Below, piece after piece: positions 1 through 9,500 of a DNA stretch of 23,211 nucleotides. The notes below the pieces were generated by a model. It was given only the letters and a program-made list of their open reading frames with translations, made no database searches and was not told the DNA's origin. Numbering within the stretch: position 1 is the stretch's first letter; each line of letters begins with the position of its first letter. The DNA is from a virus, in the IMG/VR virus record IMGVR_UViG_3300043823_000519, positions 1 to 23,211 of that record; one strand, given 5' to 3'. Both the position numbers and the translations under genes were made by a program.

Positions 1-685
1 AAGATTGAACACCAAGACCTGCTGTATTTGTACGAGCAATCGTTGTGTTTGTACCAAGTGTTACTGTGTTATTTGTTACTGTTGTTGTAATACCACCAGT
101 ACCTTGATAATATAATGTAGCGCCAGAATAAATTGTATTACTGTTTGTACCATCAGAAATATTGAATGATGATGTCGCTGTCGTATTAGAAATAGACATT
201 ACACGACCGTTAGCGGCAACTTGAATTACAGGGATTGTTGTAGTTCCTTGAGATGCACCACCATAATAACCAGCAGTTAATCCAGTAACTGCGTTAAGAG
301 AAGCGTTTAATGCTACAGGGTTATTACCACCAAACGATACTGCGGATGCAGTAATATCACCACCAGTAATACTAAAATTCTGTGGGTTTTGTAAATATGT
401 TGCTGTGTTAGCATTTCCTGCTAATGTTGCAGTAATTGTACCTGCAACAAAGTTTCCGCTTGAATCACGTTTAACTAAAGTGCCTGCTGTATTTAAGTTT
501 GTTGCGGCATCGATAGTCTGTGTATATAATAAACCACCTACGTTAACAACACCATTTCCGCCTGACGTACCTAAAAATAATGTATTAGATACGTATGAGT
601 ATGCTAATTCACCAGCTTTTAATGTGCCTGGATTCGAAGTTGCAGTAGATCGTTTAATTAGCAAACTTGTATTTGAGATAGCCAT
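1..685 (-). CDS. Tail fibre / distal tail structural protein, C-terminus cut by window edge
   Basis: The frame reads from an ATG at 685 (after an AAGGGA ribosome site) to the left edge, giving 228 residues with no stop. The N-terminus (AISNTSLLIKRSTA, then LKAGELAYSYVSNTLFLG at about 22-39) is of the type that starts many marine phage fibre and appendage proteins. At about 74-92 there is a motif common in phage fibres, beginning DSSGNF and followed by AGTITATLAGNA. At about 137-167 lies a module with YYGG, IPVIQV and NGRVMSISN that also occurs twice in the fibre at 1420-2673. The composition is rich in Thr, Asn, Gly and Ser with few charged residues, as in beta-rich trimeric fibres. A late-promoter-like octamer lies 32 bases upstream. 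A receptor-binding role is inferred; the tip domain that would decide specificity lies outside the window. Confidence 0.75.
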   Translation of the reverse strand, partial: MAISNTSLLIKRSTATSNPGTLKAGELAYSYVSNTLFLGTSGGNGVVNVGGLLYTQTIDAATNLNTAGTLVKRDSSGNFVAGTITATLAGNANTATYLQNPQNFSITGGDITASAVSFGGNNPVALNASLNAVTGLTAGYYGGASQGTTTIPVIQVAANGRVMSISNTTATSSFNISDGTNSNTIYSGATLYYQGTGGITTTVTNNTVTLGTNTTIARTNTAGLGVQS

Positions 686-716
686 TTTCTAATCCCTTGT
701 AATTATTTTATTCTTT

Positions 717-724
717 TATTTATT
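717..724 (-). promoter_or_regulatory. Candidate T4-type late promoter (AATAAATA)
   Basis: The - strand reads AATAAATA, one mismatch from the T4 late -10 element TATAAATA. It ends 32 bases before the ATG at 685, the same distance as the exact TATAAATA before gp48. It overlaps the stop codon of the upstream gene and lies in one of the few real gaps between genes here. The sequence is AT-rich, so chance matches are possible; the repeated position is the main support. Confidence 0.5.
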
Positions 725-1070
725 AAAAAGTACCACCGTCAAAAGTCTCATTTGACCCATAAAGTTCTTGACTAAATGTCACATTATTCGCTAAAACATT
801 ATTTGTTTGTATATTTCCTTGAATGATAAGATTTCCACCAATAGTACCACCTGATGATATCAATTGGCCTGCGGCCGCAGTATTTGCAACCGCGGCTTCT
901 GCATATGCTAAGGCAGTGTTGGCAACCGTAAATGCAGTATTAAGCATACCTTCAATTCCGGCCGCACCAATAAATGAAGCCGTGCTTGTTACAACAGTTG
1001 GATTTGTTCCAGAATTAATAGAAACACCAATAGTGTTAGGTTGACTAACTTGTACATAAATGTCTGTCAT
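723..1070 (-). CDS. Small beta-rich tail structural protein, unrecognised family
   Basis: This 115-residue protein starts 2 bases after the stop of the upstream gene, in a unit with the S74 fibre. It has no signal peptide, membrane segment or catalytic motif that I can see. The N-terminal half is Ser/Thr/Asn-rich. Residues about 42-67 form an alanine-rich stretch (NTAFTVANTALAYAEAAVANTAAA) typical of a short helix or coiled coil linking fibre domains. The C-terminal part (GGTIGGNLIIQGNIQTNNV, then a tail ending FDGGTF) has the alternating pattern of fibre beta-repeats. I infer a tail-fibre connector or minor appendage protein, from position and composition only. Confidence 0.6.
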   Translation of the reverse strand: MTDIYVQVSQPNTIGVSINSGTNPTVVTSTASFIGAAGIEGMLNTAFTVANTALAYAEAAVANTAAAGQLISSGGTIGGNLIIQGNIQTNNVLANNVTFSQELYGSNETFDGGTF

Positions 1071-1072
1071 TT

Positions 1073-1417
1073 TTACTGTGTTACTGATGGTGAAATATAA
1101 ATGACACCTTCCAAAACACGAGTTTTTGTTCCAAAAGTGTCAGTGATAATAACATCATATACTAATTTACTAATGCCATATTGAATATTTGCAGTATTAG
1201 CTGAACTTGCAGAAATCGTTATGACACCATTTGCGGCATCTGTAATACTTGAATTTAAATATATTGCAGTATTTTGTGAGTAGTACGATAATCTTGATTG
1301 TGATGAAACAGAAAATCCATAAAGGTTATATGAATTTCCTGTATTATCTGCAAGAGTAATTGTTCTATTGAAGTCTGTACCTTGTTCAAGATATATGTCT
1401 TGGTATCCTGCTGGCAT
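1073..1417 (-). CDS. Small phage tail protein with an Ig/BppU-like beta fold (tentative)
   Basis: The gene encodes 114 residues and starts 2 bases after the fibre stop, behind a good ribosome site (AAGGAATAACA before ATG). Its pattern resembles a widespread family of small phage tail proteins. It opens DIYLEQGTDFNRTITL, about residues 7-22, followed by a Gly-containing turn and a LYGFSV strand. The middle reads ANGVITISASSANTANIQYG. It ends YDVIITD..GTKTRVLEGVIYISPSVT, where a plus-charged strand leads into a conserved final SPxVT. Such proteins are predicted to be all-beta and sit next to fibre genes. I am fairly sure it is a structural protein, less sure of the family; an adaptor between baseplate or fibre parts is the likeliest role. 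Confidence 0.6.
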   Translation of the reverse strand: MPAGYQDIYLEQGTDFNRTITLADNTGNSYNLYGFSVSSQSRLSYYSQNTAIYLNSSITDAANGVITISASSANTANIQYGISKLVYDVIITDTFGTKTRVLEGVIYISPSVTQ

Positions 1418-1419
1418 TG

Positions 1420-2673
1420 TTATTCCTTAGATTTTTTTAGGTCATCGATCTCTGCTTTGAGTTCTTTGATTGCTTCCACTAAAATACCAACAATACTTCC
1501 ATAGTTAACTGATTTGTATTTTTCTGATGTAACTACTTCAGGAATAATTTTTTCAACTTCTTGAGCAATGAGACCTATATTTCTTTTATCACCAAGAGAC
1601 TTATCTATCCAGTTGAATGTTACACCTCTTAACGATTGAACAATATCCAATGCATTGCTGATTGTATCAATATCAGTCTTCAATCTTTCATCTGAAGACG
1701 CTGAGAATGTTGTTGCTGTTAAAGTTCCTGTACCAGGATTGAATATAAAATTCGATGCTGAAGTATATACGTGAGGAAGCGTACCGTTAGTAGCACTTGT
1801 ATAAAAAAGAGGATAGTAAGAAGCGTTTGTTGTATTATTTTCTATATCTGTTTGAACAATCGATACGTTTGATAGAGTCTTAATACGGCCATATGCGTCA
1901 ACTTGTATGTTGACTGCTTGTGTATTACTACCATAAAAACCTGCTGTAACTCCACTAGTTGATAAATCAAGTGTATTTGAAGTATTACTATAACTGAAGT
2001 TTGTTGTGAACGCAGTATTGGAAACAGATGAAACTCTACCAAATTGGTCAACAGTAATTGAACTAGGATGAATATATGTTGCGTTAGCTACACCAGATGT
2101 TGCTAGTGACAGTGCTGAATATTGTGAAGTTGTTGTTATTAGTAGCGGTGGTTGTACTGTAATTCCTAAAATACCTGGGTTAGTGATAGTAATAAATCCA
2201 TCACCGCTAGTAATGTTAATACCATAACCTTGAGTAATTGTTGCGGCAGATAAACCACCAGTATGATTACCAATTAGAATTTGACCATTAGCGTAACTAC
2301 TATATCCTGTACCACCATATTGTTGAGCAATGACGTTTGCTTGCCAAGTACCTGTGTTGACGTTTGCTAAAGAAGTGTTTCCTGTTACTAAAATCGTTGT
2401 TGTATTGACGTTATATGTCGTAACAGGTGAAGGAATAACAATAGAACCATTCGTTTGTGTGATACCTACAGTACCTATTTGAACAGTTCCTGTGAACAAA
2501 GCAGTATTAGATACAGACAATCCTGTACCTGGTGCTTGAATAGAGATACTTCCTGATGTCTTAGTCCAGTTGCCGAAACCTATTCCGTCAACCTCATTGG
2601 CTAACAAGTTTGTCGTAGTAATCCAATTACCAAACGTGTTACTATATGAAATCTGTGATATATTATTTGCCAT
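1420..2673 (-). CDS. Tail fibre with C-terminal S74 intramolecular chaperone
   Basis: The protein has 417 residues. At about 116-164 it carries a fibre motif with YGGTGYSSYANGQILIGN and, later, TITQGYGINITSGDG. Two copies of a G..Y....I.VD..GRV..lSN module follow at about 193-220 and 240-270. The last 92 residues match the peptidase S74 chaperone: SSDERLK at 326-332, FNWID, NIGLIAQEVEKIIPEVV, a Y..VNYGSIVGILVEAIKEL helix and a charged coiled-coil end. In endosialidase-type S74 proteins the catalytic Ser lies five residues before the catalytic Lys. Ser327 and Lys332 fit, so autocleavage before Ser327 would give a fibre of about 326 residues after trimer folding. That step is inferred. A late-promoter-like octamer lies upstream. 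Confidence 0.88.
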   Translation of the reverse strand: MANNISQISYSNTFGNWITTTNLLANEVDGIGFGNWTKTSGSISIQAPGTGLSVSNTALFTGTVQIGTVGITQTNGSIVIPSPVTTYNVNTTTILVTGNTSLANVNTGTWQANVIAQQYGGTGYSSYANGQILIGNHTGGLSAATITQGYGINITSGDGFITITNPGILGITVQPPLLITTTSQYSALSLATSGVANATYIHPSSITVDQFGRVSSVSNTAFTTNFSYSNTSNTLDLSTSGVTAGFYGSNTQAVNIQVDAYGRIKTLSNVSIVQTDIENNTTNASYYPLFYTSATNGTLPHVYTSASNFIFNPGTGTLTATTFSASSDERLKTDIDTISNALDIVQSLRGVTFNWIDKSLGDKRNIGLIAQEVEKIIPEVVTSEKYKSVNYGSIVGILVEAIKELKAEIDDLKKSKE

Positions 2674-2698
2674 TGTTATTCTTCTTTATAATATCTCT

Positions 2699-2706
2699 TA
2701 TTTATT
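2699..2706 (-). promoter_or_regulatory. Candidate T4-type late promoter (AATAAATA)
   Basis: The - strand reads AATAAATA 26 bases before the ATG of the S74 fibre. It overlaps the stop codon (2702-2704) of the oxygenase gene. It is one mismatch from TATAAATA. The expected start of transcription, about 6 bases past the motif, would leave a short leader of about 20 bases. Confidence 0.5.
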
Positions 2707-3304
2707 CAAAGAAAACACAGTTAATTACCATTCTATATCTGGAATCTTTTGGGCATGATGCCGCATGTAATTGATTAGAATCGAAAATGACTGCTCTTCC
2801 TTTTTTTGGTGTTACTGAAAGCACTTTTTTAATTTGTCCGATTTTTGAACCATCAAATCTTTCATTATAAAATGCGGTATCACCATCTGCATCATTAACA
2901 TAATATAAGAGTGTTTTTTTTCCTATACTTGCCAATACCCCATTCTCAACCTCCATACCATCCGCATGAGGATATTGATTTTGTGGTCCAGGTTGTGATA
3001 TTAAAAGATTTGCTTTTATTCTATACATACCTTTAATATTTTTTCCTGTTGCTTTAACATATTCACCTAATAATGGTGTAATATATTGGAAGTTTGGACT
3101 CATAATCTCATTATCTGTTACAAAACGATGTCTCATCTGAATATGTTCTTGATACGGTTCATCAATTTGATACAAATCTTCTAATGATTTTGCACTCACA
3201 GAATAATCACCAAATGTCCAATTAAATTCGCTACCACTCAACAAATGATAAATTGAGTCCTGATATATCTCAGGAATAAAGTCATCAATCACAATAGGTT
3301 CCAT
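2702..3304 (-). CDS. 2OG-Fe(II) oxygenase embedded in the tail operon
   Basis: I take the ATG at 3304 (200 residues, beginning MEPIVIDDFIPE), because it lies one base after the stop of the upstream gene and has GGAAA nearby. An upstream in-frame ATG at 3346 would overlap that gene by 41 bases. Iron ligands of the family are visible: His113 and Asp115 (YPHADG) and His180 (QLHAAS). Arg189 or Arg191 (SRYRMVI) is suited to hold the 2-oxoglutarate carboxylate. GDTAFYNERF at 141-150 fills the place of the usual GGxTxF turn. The family hydroxylates protein side chains or small molecules using O2 and 2-oxoglutarate. The substrate is unknown; the position between baseplate and fibre genes suggests a virion protein (inference). 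Confidence 0.85.
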   Translation of the reverse strand: MEPIVIDDFIPEIYQDSIYHLLSGSEFNWTFGDYSVSAKSLEDLYQIDEPYQEHIQMRHRFVTDNEIMSPNFQYITPLLGEYVKATGKNIKGMYRIKANLLISQPGPQNQYPHADGMEVENGVLASIGKKTLLYYVNDADGDTAFYNERFDGSKIGQIKKVLSVTPKKGRAVIFDSNQLHAASCPKDSRYRMVINCVFFE

Positions 3305-3305
3305 T

Positions 3306-3521
3306 TTATTTTTCCAATAATTTAAGCAATAAATTTTTAATTTCACTCACATCATTTTTCAATGTATCAATTTGTTGTTGTACATTTTTATGTTGTTCTT
3401 TTTGAATACGTAGCATATTTAATTTTGCTACGTATTCATTTCTAACAGCCTTATCGGTATTACTTAGACCCATACTAGTGGTGTCTCTAACAAATGGGGT
3501 GTCTGTTACTTTAACAAGCAT
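3306..3521 (-). CDS. 71-residue coiled-coil protein between tail genes
   Basis: The start chosen is the ATG at 3521, one base after the stop of the DUF4815 gene; an in-frame ATG at 3581 would overlap that gene by 59 bases. The N-terminal 30 residues (VTDTPFVRDTTSMGL at 5-19, then SNTDK) resemble short conserved proteins I know beside large structural genes in marine T4-like phages. Residues 31-71 form a charged helix with heptad spacing: Ile51, Val58 and Leu65 in one position and Leu54, Ile61 and Leu68 in the other. This predicts a two- or three-stranded coiled coil. No enzyme motif is present. I infer a small virion or assembly protein that oligomerises; its function is unknown. Confidence 0.7.
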   Translation of the reverse strand: MLVKVTDTPFVRDTTSMGLSNTDKAVRNEYVAKLNMLRIQKEQHKNVQQQIDTLKNDVSEIKNLLLKLLEK

Positions 3522-3522
3522 A

Positions 3523-6500
3523 TTATAAACCAGTTCCTGATGGTAATGCGATAGCACGAATATCTGATAAGAAAGGCACATTAGTTCTATCGTTTGTTTT
3601 CATTACAACTTTGATCTGGAATTGAATAAAATTGTTATATGTTTTACCATTAGTGCTTGTATAAGAAATCTTATTGGCAGCTTGATTAGATGTACCTGGA
3701 GCACATTCAAACTCAATCACATCATTTCTATCTGTTGAGTATGTTCCTACTTCAGTAGTCTGTGTCATTAGTTGCCATGATTGGGCATCAAATTGAGAAC
3801 TATCAGCAGAGCTTAGAATCTTATAATATACAAGAACATCAGTTCCGATTGGTTTATATGCTGAATAATAAACACGCATATCGCCAGAGTCATTACCTGG
3901 TACCATGATTACTTTCTTAGTAAAATACTTAGCATAACCATTTCCACCAAATGGTGATGTTTCGCCTTGTACTGTTACTACAGCATTAGTATTTCCGCTA
4001 CGAGTAGATGGATCACTAATTGTAATTGTTGGTGTGGTGTGATATCCAGAACCAGGATATGTTGTATAGATTGATGTAATGCCACCAGTGACTGTGTTCT
4101 GTTTAAATCCAAATAATGGATAGTCAGAACCTACATCGGGTGCAGAACATGTAATCGATAAAGTATTTGCATTGTATCCTGTACCTGTGTTTGCAACATT
4201 AATGATGTTACCATCAATACCCATGTTGTTAATATGATATACAATGGAATACAGTGAAACACCATCATCAGAAATAACTGGTGACACATTTGTATCTGTT
4301 GTTGCTAAACTTGCATATAATTGGAAAGAATTTGCAGAATTTTTAAATAATGCACGTTCACCTTGTCCGTCATTTAGATAAACATTATCTTGTGTTGGTG
4401 TACCATATTTACCTGGATTGATAGGTTGTTGAGAAGTTACTGCACCTGTACTTGCTAATGTTGTTTGATATGAATAATTAATTGATGTTCCTGTAGGAAT
4501 AAAATCTGTTGTAGAAACATTGATTGCATCTACAAGTTGATTTTGTGCATACAATGAATATACGTTGGGAACACTATTAGCACTGATACTATGTTGAATA
4601 TCGTGACGACCAAGTTTTCTATATGGTAATCCTTTTGGTACAACAAATTGAATATTTGATCCACCAGGATTAGAGAACACACATTGATCAATTTCAAACA
4701 TTAGATTTTTAGTTTGATCAGCAGTCCATGTAATTGAATTTTGTGATTCAAACAATGAACCTGTATATGGAGTTTGTCCAATCTTAGTTGGTACTCCACC
4801 GGATGCATAGTTGATTGCTATTTCATTTTGTTGTGCGTACCATAAGTTATAATCTGCTGAACTAGATTGAACAACAAATGCATATAAAACACCTGGTTGA
4901 ATATAAACAGGAGCATCAAATGTGAACACAGTAGCAGTAGCAGTATTGCTTGTAGAAGGGTTTGTAGACGTATTAACAAACTGTGATGATACTGTTGCTG
5001 TAGAGTGTGCTAATGCTTGTCCTGTTGGATATCCATTCAGTGTATTCAATAGATAAACAGAAACAGGTACGTTAGGTGTATTATTATTTGTAAATGGTGC
5101 AAAGAATAAATTCAATGAATTTAAGAATACACCATTTGGATAATTTGTTTTATCCACCATGAATGTTTGAGCAATCGGATCAATCTTAGGTGCTTGTGAT
5201 ACAAGATTATATCCAGTCTGTGCTGTTTGATTGAATGTAACAGACGTAGAATCAACTGTAGAAGCGAAATCTGGTAATTGTTGTGTTGATTGTAATCCTG
5301 TTGCCCAGAATGTTCCTTCTGCCCATGTTGTTGCAGATGATGGCATATTCATGATACTTCTATTATCAACTCTGAATACACGTTGACCTGTCCAGAACAT
5401 AGAACCTGGAACGTTGAATATAGCAACAAATTCACCATTCTCATTGGTTGATAAACTAGGTATTGATGAACCAACACTAATTGCATCAGCAACAGAAGTT
5501 GCAGTACCATTTATGGTATACTGAGATTGAATTTGTCCATATTGATTATTGTATCCAGTAGAAATATTAACTGGAGTATCAAGCGTTACTGTTTTAGTTA
5601 CACCATTGTATCCTGTAATATTTGCAGTAAATGTTCCAGTTGTAGATAATGTAATTGTTTGATTCTGTAAACTAATTACCTCTTGATTAATCTGTGCATT
5701 GTATTGAGCAACAGCGGCCTGATAACGAGAAACGTTACCACAGTCACCGTCGCCACTAAATGGTGGTGGAGGTGGATAGTATACTGAACCATAATTGTAT
5801 GTGTAAGTATATGTAGATTTAATAGTAATACTAGAACCAATATAGATGTTGTTTGCAGTAGATGCATTACCATCTAGTTGTAGTGATGTTGCACCAATAT
5901 AATAATTACCACCTTGAGGCATATTATAAATTGTACCTGATGTAGTAGTAATATTTGGTGGCGCTAAAGTATCCCATACAATATTACCACTTGGATCGGA
6001 TACTGTCAATGCAAATGCTGGACCAGTATATGCTCCACCTCCAGTATTAGTTAATGCATAATTCAAATAGTAAGTTGTGCCAGCAGTTAAACTTAATGTT
6101 ATTGTTTGTGGGTCTGTAGTTAAACTAGAAATAGTAGAACCCACTTGAGTTCCGGTGCTTCCTGATGTTGTAGAGAAGTATATACCTGAAGTAGAAATAT
6201 CACCACCAGCATATGTTACTGTGTATGTGCCAGTTATAGTAGGTGTGAATGAATATGATGATGAATTCCAAGATGATCCATCACTATTATCTCCCCATGC
6301 ACCATAGTTATTTAAGAAATCTGACCATCCATTTACGATAGCAGATTTATAATTTGTTACTGCTGGTAATGAAGTGTTTGCTGAATTTTTAAATCCACCA
6401 CCAATATTTGAAACAATACCGCTAGTATGTAAATCTGTGATTGTTTTACCATTTAACGATACTGTTCCACTTGCAGTTTGTCCTATGTAGTTTCCATTGA

Positions 6501-9500
6501 TATCAAAAAATGCGTTTTGGAATGTAGCATTTGTTGTAACAGTAGAAGGTAAACCGATCATAGTTGCAATATATAAGCGCCAGTTAGATGTACCTGGGTA
6601 GTTATATGCAGAAACAACACGAGCAATTGGGAAGAAATCTGTTACAGAAGGTTCATAGTAACCTACAATATCATCTTGATTGAATGTTCCTGTAACATTA
6701 GTTAATTCAATTGTATTAGGAGATGTCATCCATTGATCAACTAATGTACCATCAAAGAAACAATGTATAGGAGAGTTGACTAATAGATTTTTTGCTCTAA
6801 CAATAATTTCTTGGGGTCTGATATTAGGAACAACTGCATCGTTGTTTACATAACCATTAGATACTGACAATGCAGGTGATGATGCAGATGATAATTGAGC
6901 AGAATTTAATCCTTGTGTTTGAGCAACATATGTTTGAGCAGGTTGTGCTATGAATGATGCTGTAGGATTAGATGTAGAATTAACACCAGAGGTTGCTGTA
7001 ATTGTTGTTTGTGATGAAGTTAACAGTTGTTGTGTACCAGGCAATGAAGCAAAATCTCCAGCATTAGTCAAGTTAACGCCTCCGGCTTGTTGACTAAACT
7101 GTAGTGTTGGATCATTGATTGTTATCATTGGAACTTCAACAGTGTTTACCCAATTATCCATTGGTGGGTTGAGACTTAAGAAACCTTGCTCAACTACAAC
7201 GCTAAATGGATTAACACTTACTGTATTACTTGCTAAAACTTGTGAGATTAGATTAGCAGTAGTGTATGGTAAAGTATAAATGTTAGTTTGAGTTCCGGAA
7301 ATACTATTAACTGCAAATGTATTAAAGTTGTTTGCTGTTCCTAATGAATTTAAAACTTGTGGATTCTGTAATTGGAAGTTTGTAACAGAATTTAAAGGTC
7401 CCATTTGTTTTTTGCGAATGTTAATATTAGCCGCATAGTTAGGCTGTGTGCTATCAGCAGTTGCAAACGAACTGAAATCGTCAACAAGAATACCATAATT
7501 AGGTCTTGTGATACCATTATTATCAGGTACTTGAGTTGCCGCGGCACTTGCTTCTAGTTGATTTAGTGCGGCATAATATTCCATATTGTCAACTTGAGTT
7601 TGTAAATCTGTGATATCAGATTTTCTCCAGTTTTTGTGTGCAATCTTATTAATCGATAGATTGGCAGGAACACCGTCAGGATTTTCACCTGGAACATATG
7701 CTGTATATGGATCATGAATCAAATTCGCAATAACTAAAGATCCACTTGGTGCATCAGGCAGAATAGGTTTCAAATCTGGTGCACCAGATATTACTTTGAA
7801 TTGACTATCTTTTGTTAAAACAAGTAAATCTTGTCTTCCTAAATAATATGCATAAGAATCAATAATACCTACATTATTTTGTGGTAATAAAATACCACCA
7901 TTGTATGGTGAAGATGTTGGATTGTTATTGTATTCCCATGCACCAGATGTTGTCGCATTTTGTTTTGCTGGTCTAAAGTCCATACAATCTCTTAATGCGT
8001 ATGTTGTTCCATCTTTTGCTGTATATGATGGAATTGATGCATATTCTTCATTGATGTAAGATTGTATATTGAAATATCCATCACCACCAGAGTGTGAATA
8101 ATGATCAAAACACACTAAAATATTACCAATTGGTTTAATTGCACCTGGTATTAAAGTGATTGTTGCAAATTCATATGAGTTATCACGTTGACCATTATCA
8201 AAAGAGAATGATCCTGTAATGTCTTTGAATCCTGAAAGAGAGGAACTGAATGGTGTTGTTGTTGTACTTCCAGTATCAATAATCTTTGTGATTCGTTTTA
8301 CATCATTAACATACAAACTGATTGCTGATGTACCAATTACATTATTTTGAATGTATGCTTGACCTGTTGTTAAATCAACATAATTGTTTGATGTAACTGT
8401 TGTAAATGATGCTTGTGCTGGACAATATGATGTATTACCAGTTACTAGAGTTTTATATTTCAATACAGAACTAGCACCTTCACCATTAGGAATGAATACT
8501 TGTGCATAAACATCAACAGGATTTGTATCAGTGCCATATACACTAGAACTAAACATTACTGTTGTGTTTGTTGATAATGTTGCAGTATTGCCTGAATATG
8601 TGAAGTCTTGAATTTGTCCTGTTGTTGTATCGACAATAGTGAATAATTGTTTAAATTGTTCTCCATATAGTCCAGTATTCAATGGACCAACAAACGAGAT
8701 ACCTGGCTGACTAATGCTCAATGTTAAAGTTTTGCTTGTATTATTCCATCTTTGATTTCTGAATAACATAGTTGAATAAAATGATGTATTCGCAACATTT
8801 GCAACATATGGATTGCCTATTGGGAATATCATTTCAGAAGTACCTGAACTTTGTAGTACAGTAGGACTTGTTTGTGTTGGGCCAGATTTGCCTCCACCAA
8901 CTACACTGATATTTGCATTTGCGGTTAGTGATGTGTATCCGTTTTGTGTTACAATACAATCAATATCATTGATTGCAAATAAAAGACTGAATGTATCACT
9001 TGAACTTGGTGTTACAATGAATGGTGTTTCAACAGTAAATGTTTTTGTGCTACCAGAAACTGTGTATCCAGTAATCGCAAGGGCATTTCCTACATCACCA
9101 CCAGATGTCATCGACAATGTTACACCGACATATGCACCATTAATGTTTGAAAATGTGCCTGAAGTATCATTTACAACAAGAGTTGTTGATGTAGCACTTG
9201 CTACTGTTCCTGATAATGTGTTTGTTGCAATATCACATACGTATGCATTGAAAATATATGTTTGTGTATTTGCACCTTGTGATGTGACGTACTTTAATCC
9301 TCTAAGTCTTGCTGATCCAACTAAGGTTGAAGTATAATTTGTTTGACCTGATAGTCCAATATTAGCAGACGCAACACAATGTAAATCGACATACGGTTGT
9401 GATGTTGCATCAAATATACCACTTAATGTATCAACCACAAAATAATTACCATAATCAACAAAAATGTTGTTTGTTTGTATTGTGTTTGTTGTTCTTGCTC

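Noticed and set aside
5676-5873. A 65-codon - strand frame inside the DUF4815 gene, rich in His and Leu.
   Set aside because: It lies in another frame of a repetitive Thr/Asn-coding stretch and shows no ribosome site or recognisable motif.
8813-9337. Long + strand open frame (174 codons) opposite the DUF4815 gene.
   Set aside because: It is antisense to a well-supported gene and has Val/Pro-rich composition typical of a reverse-strand shadow. The same holds for 405-692 and 13578-14081.
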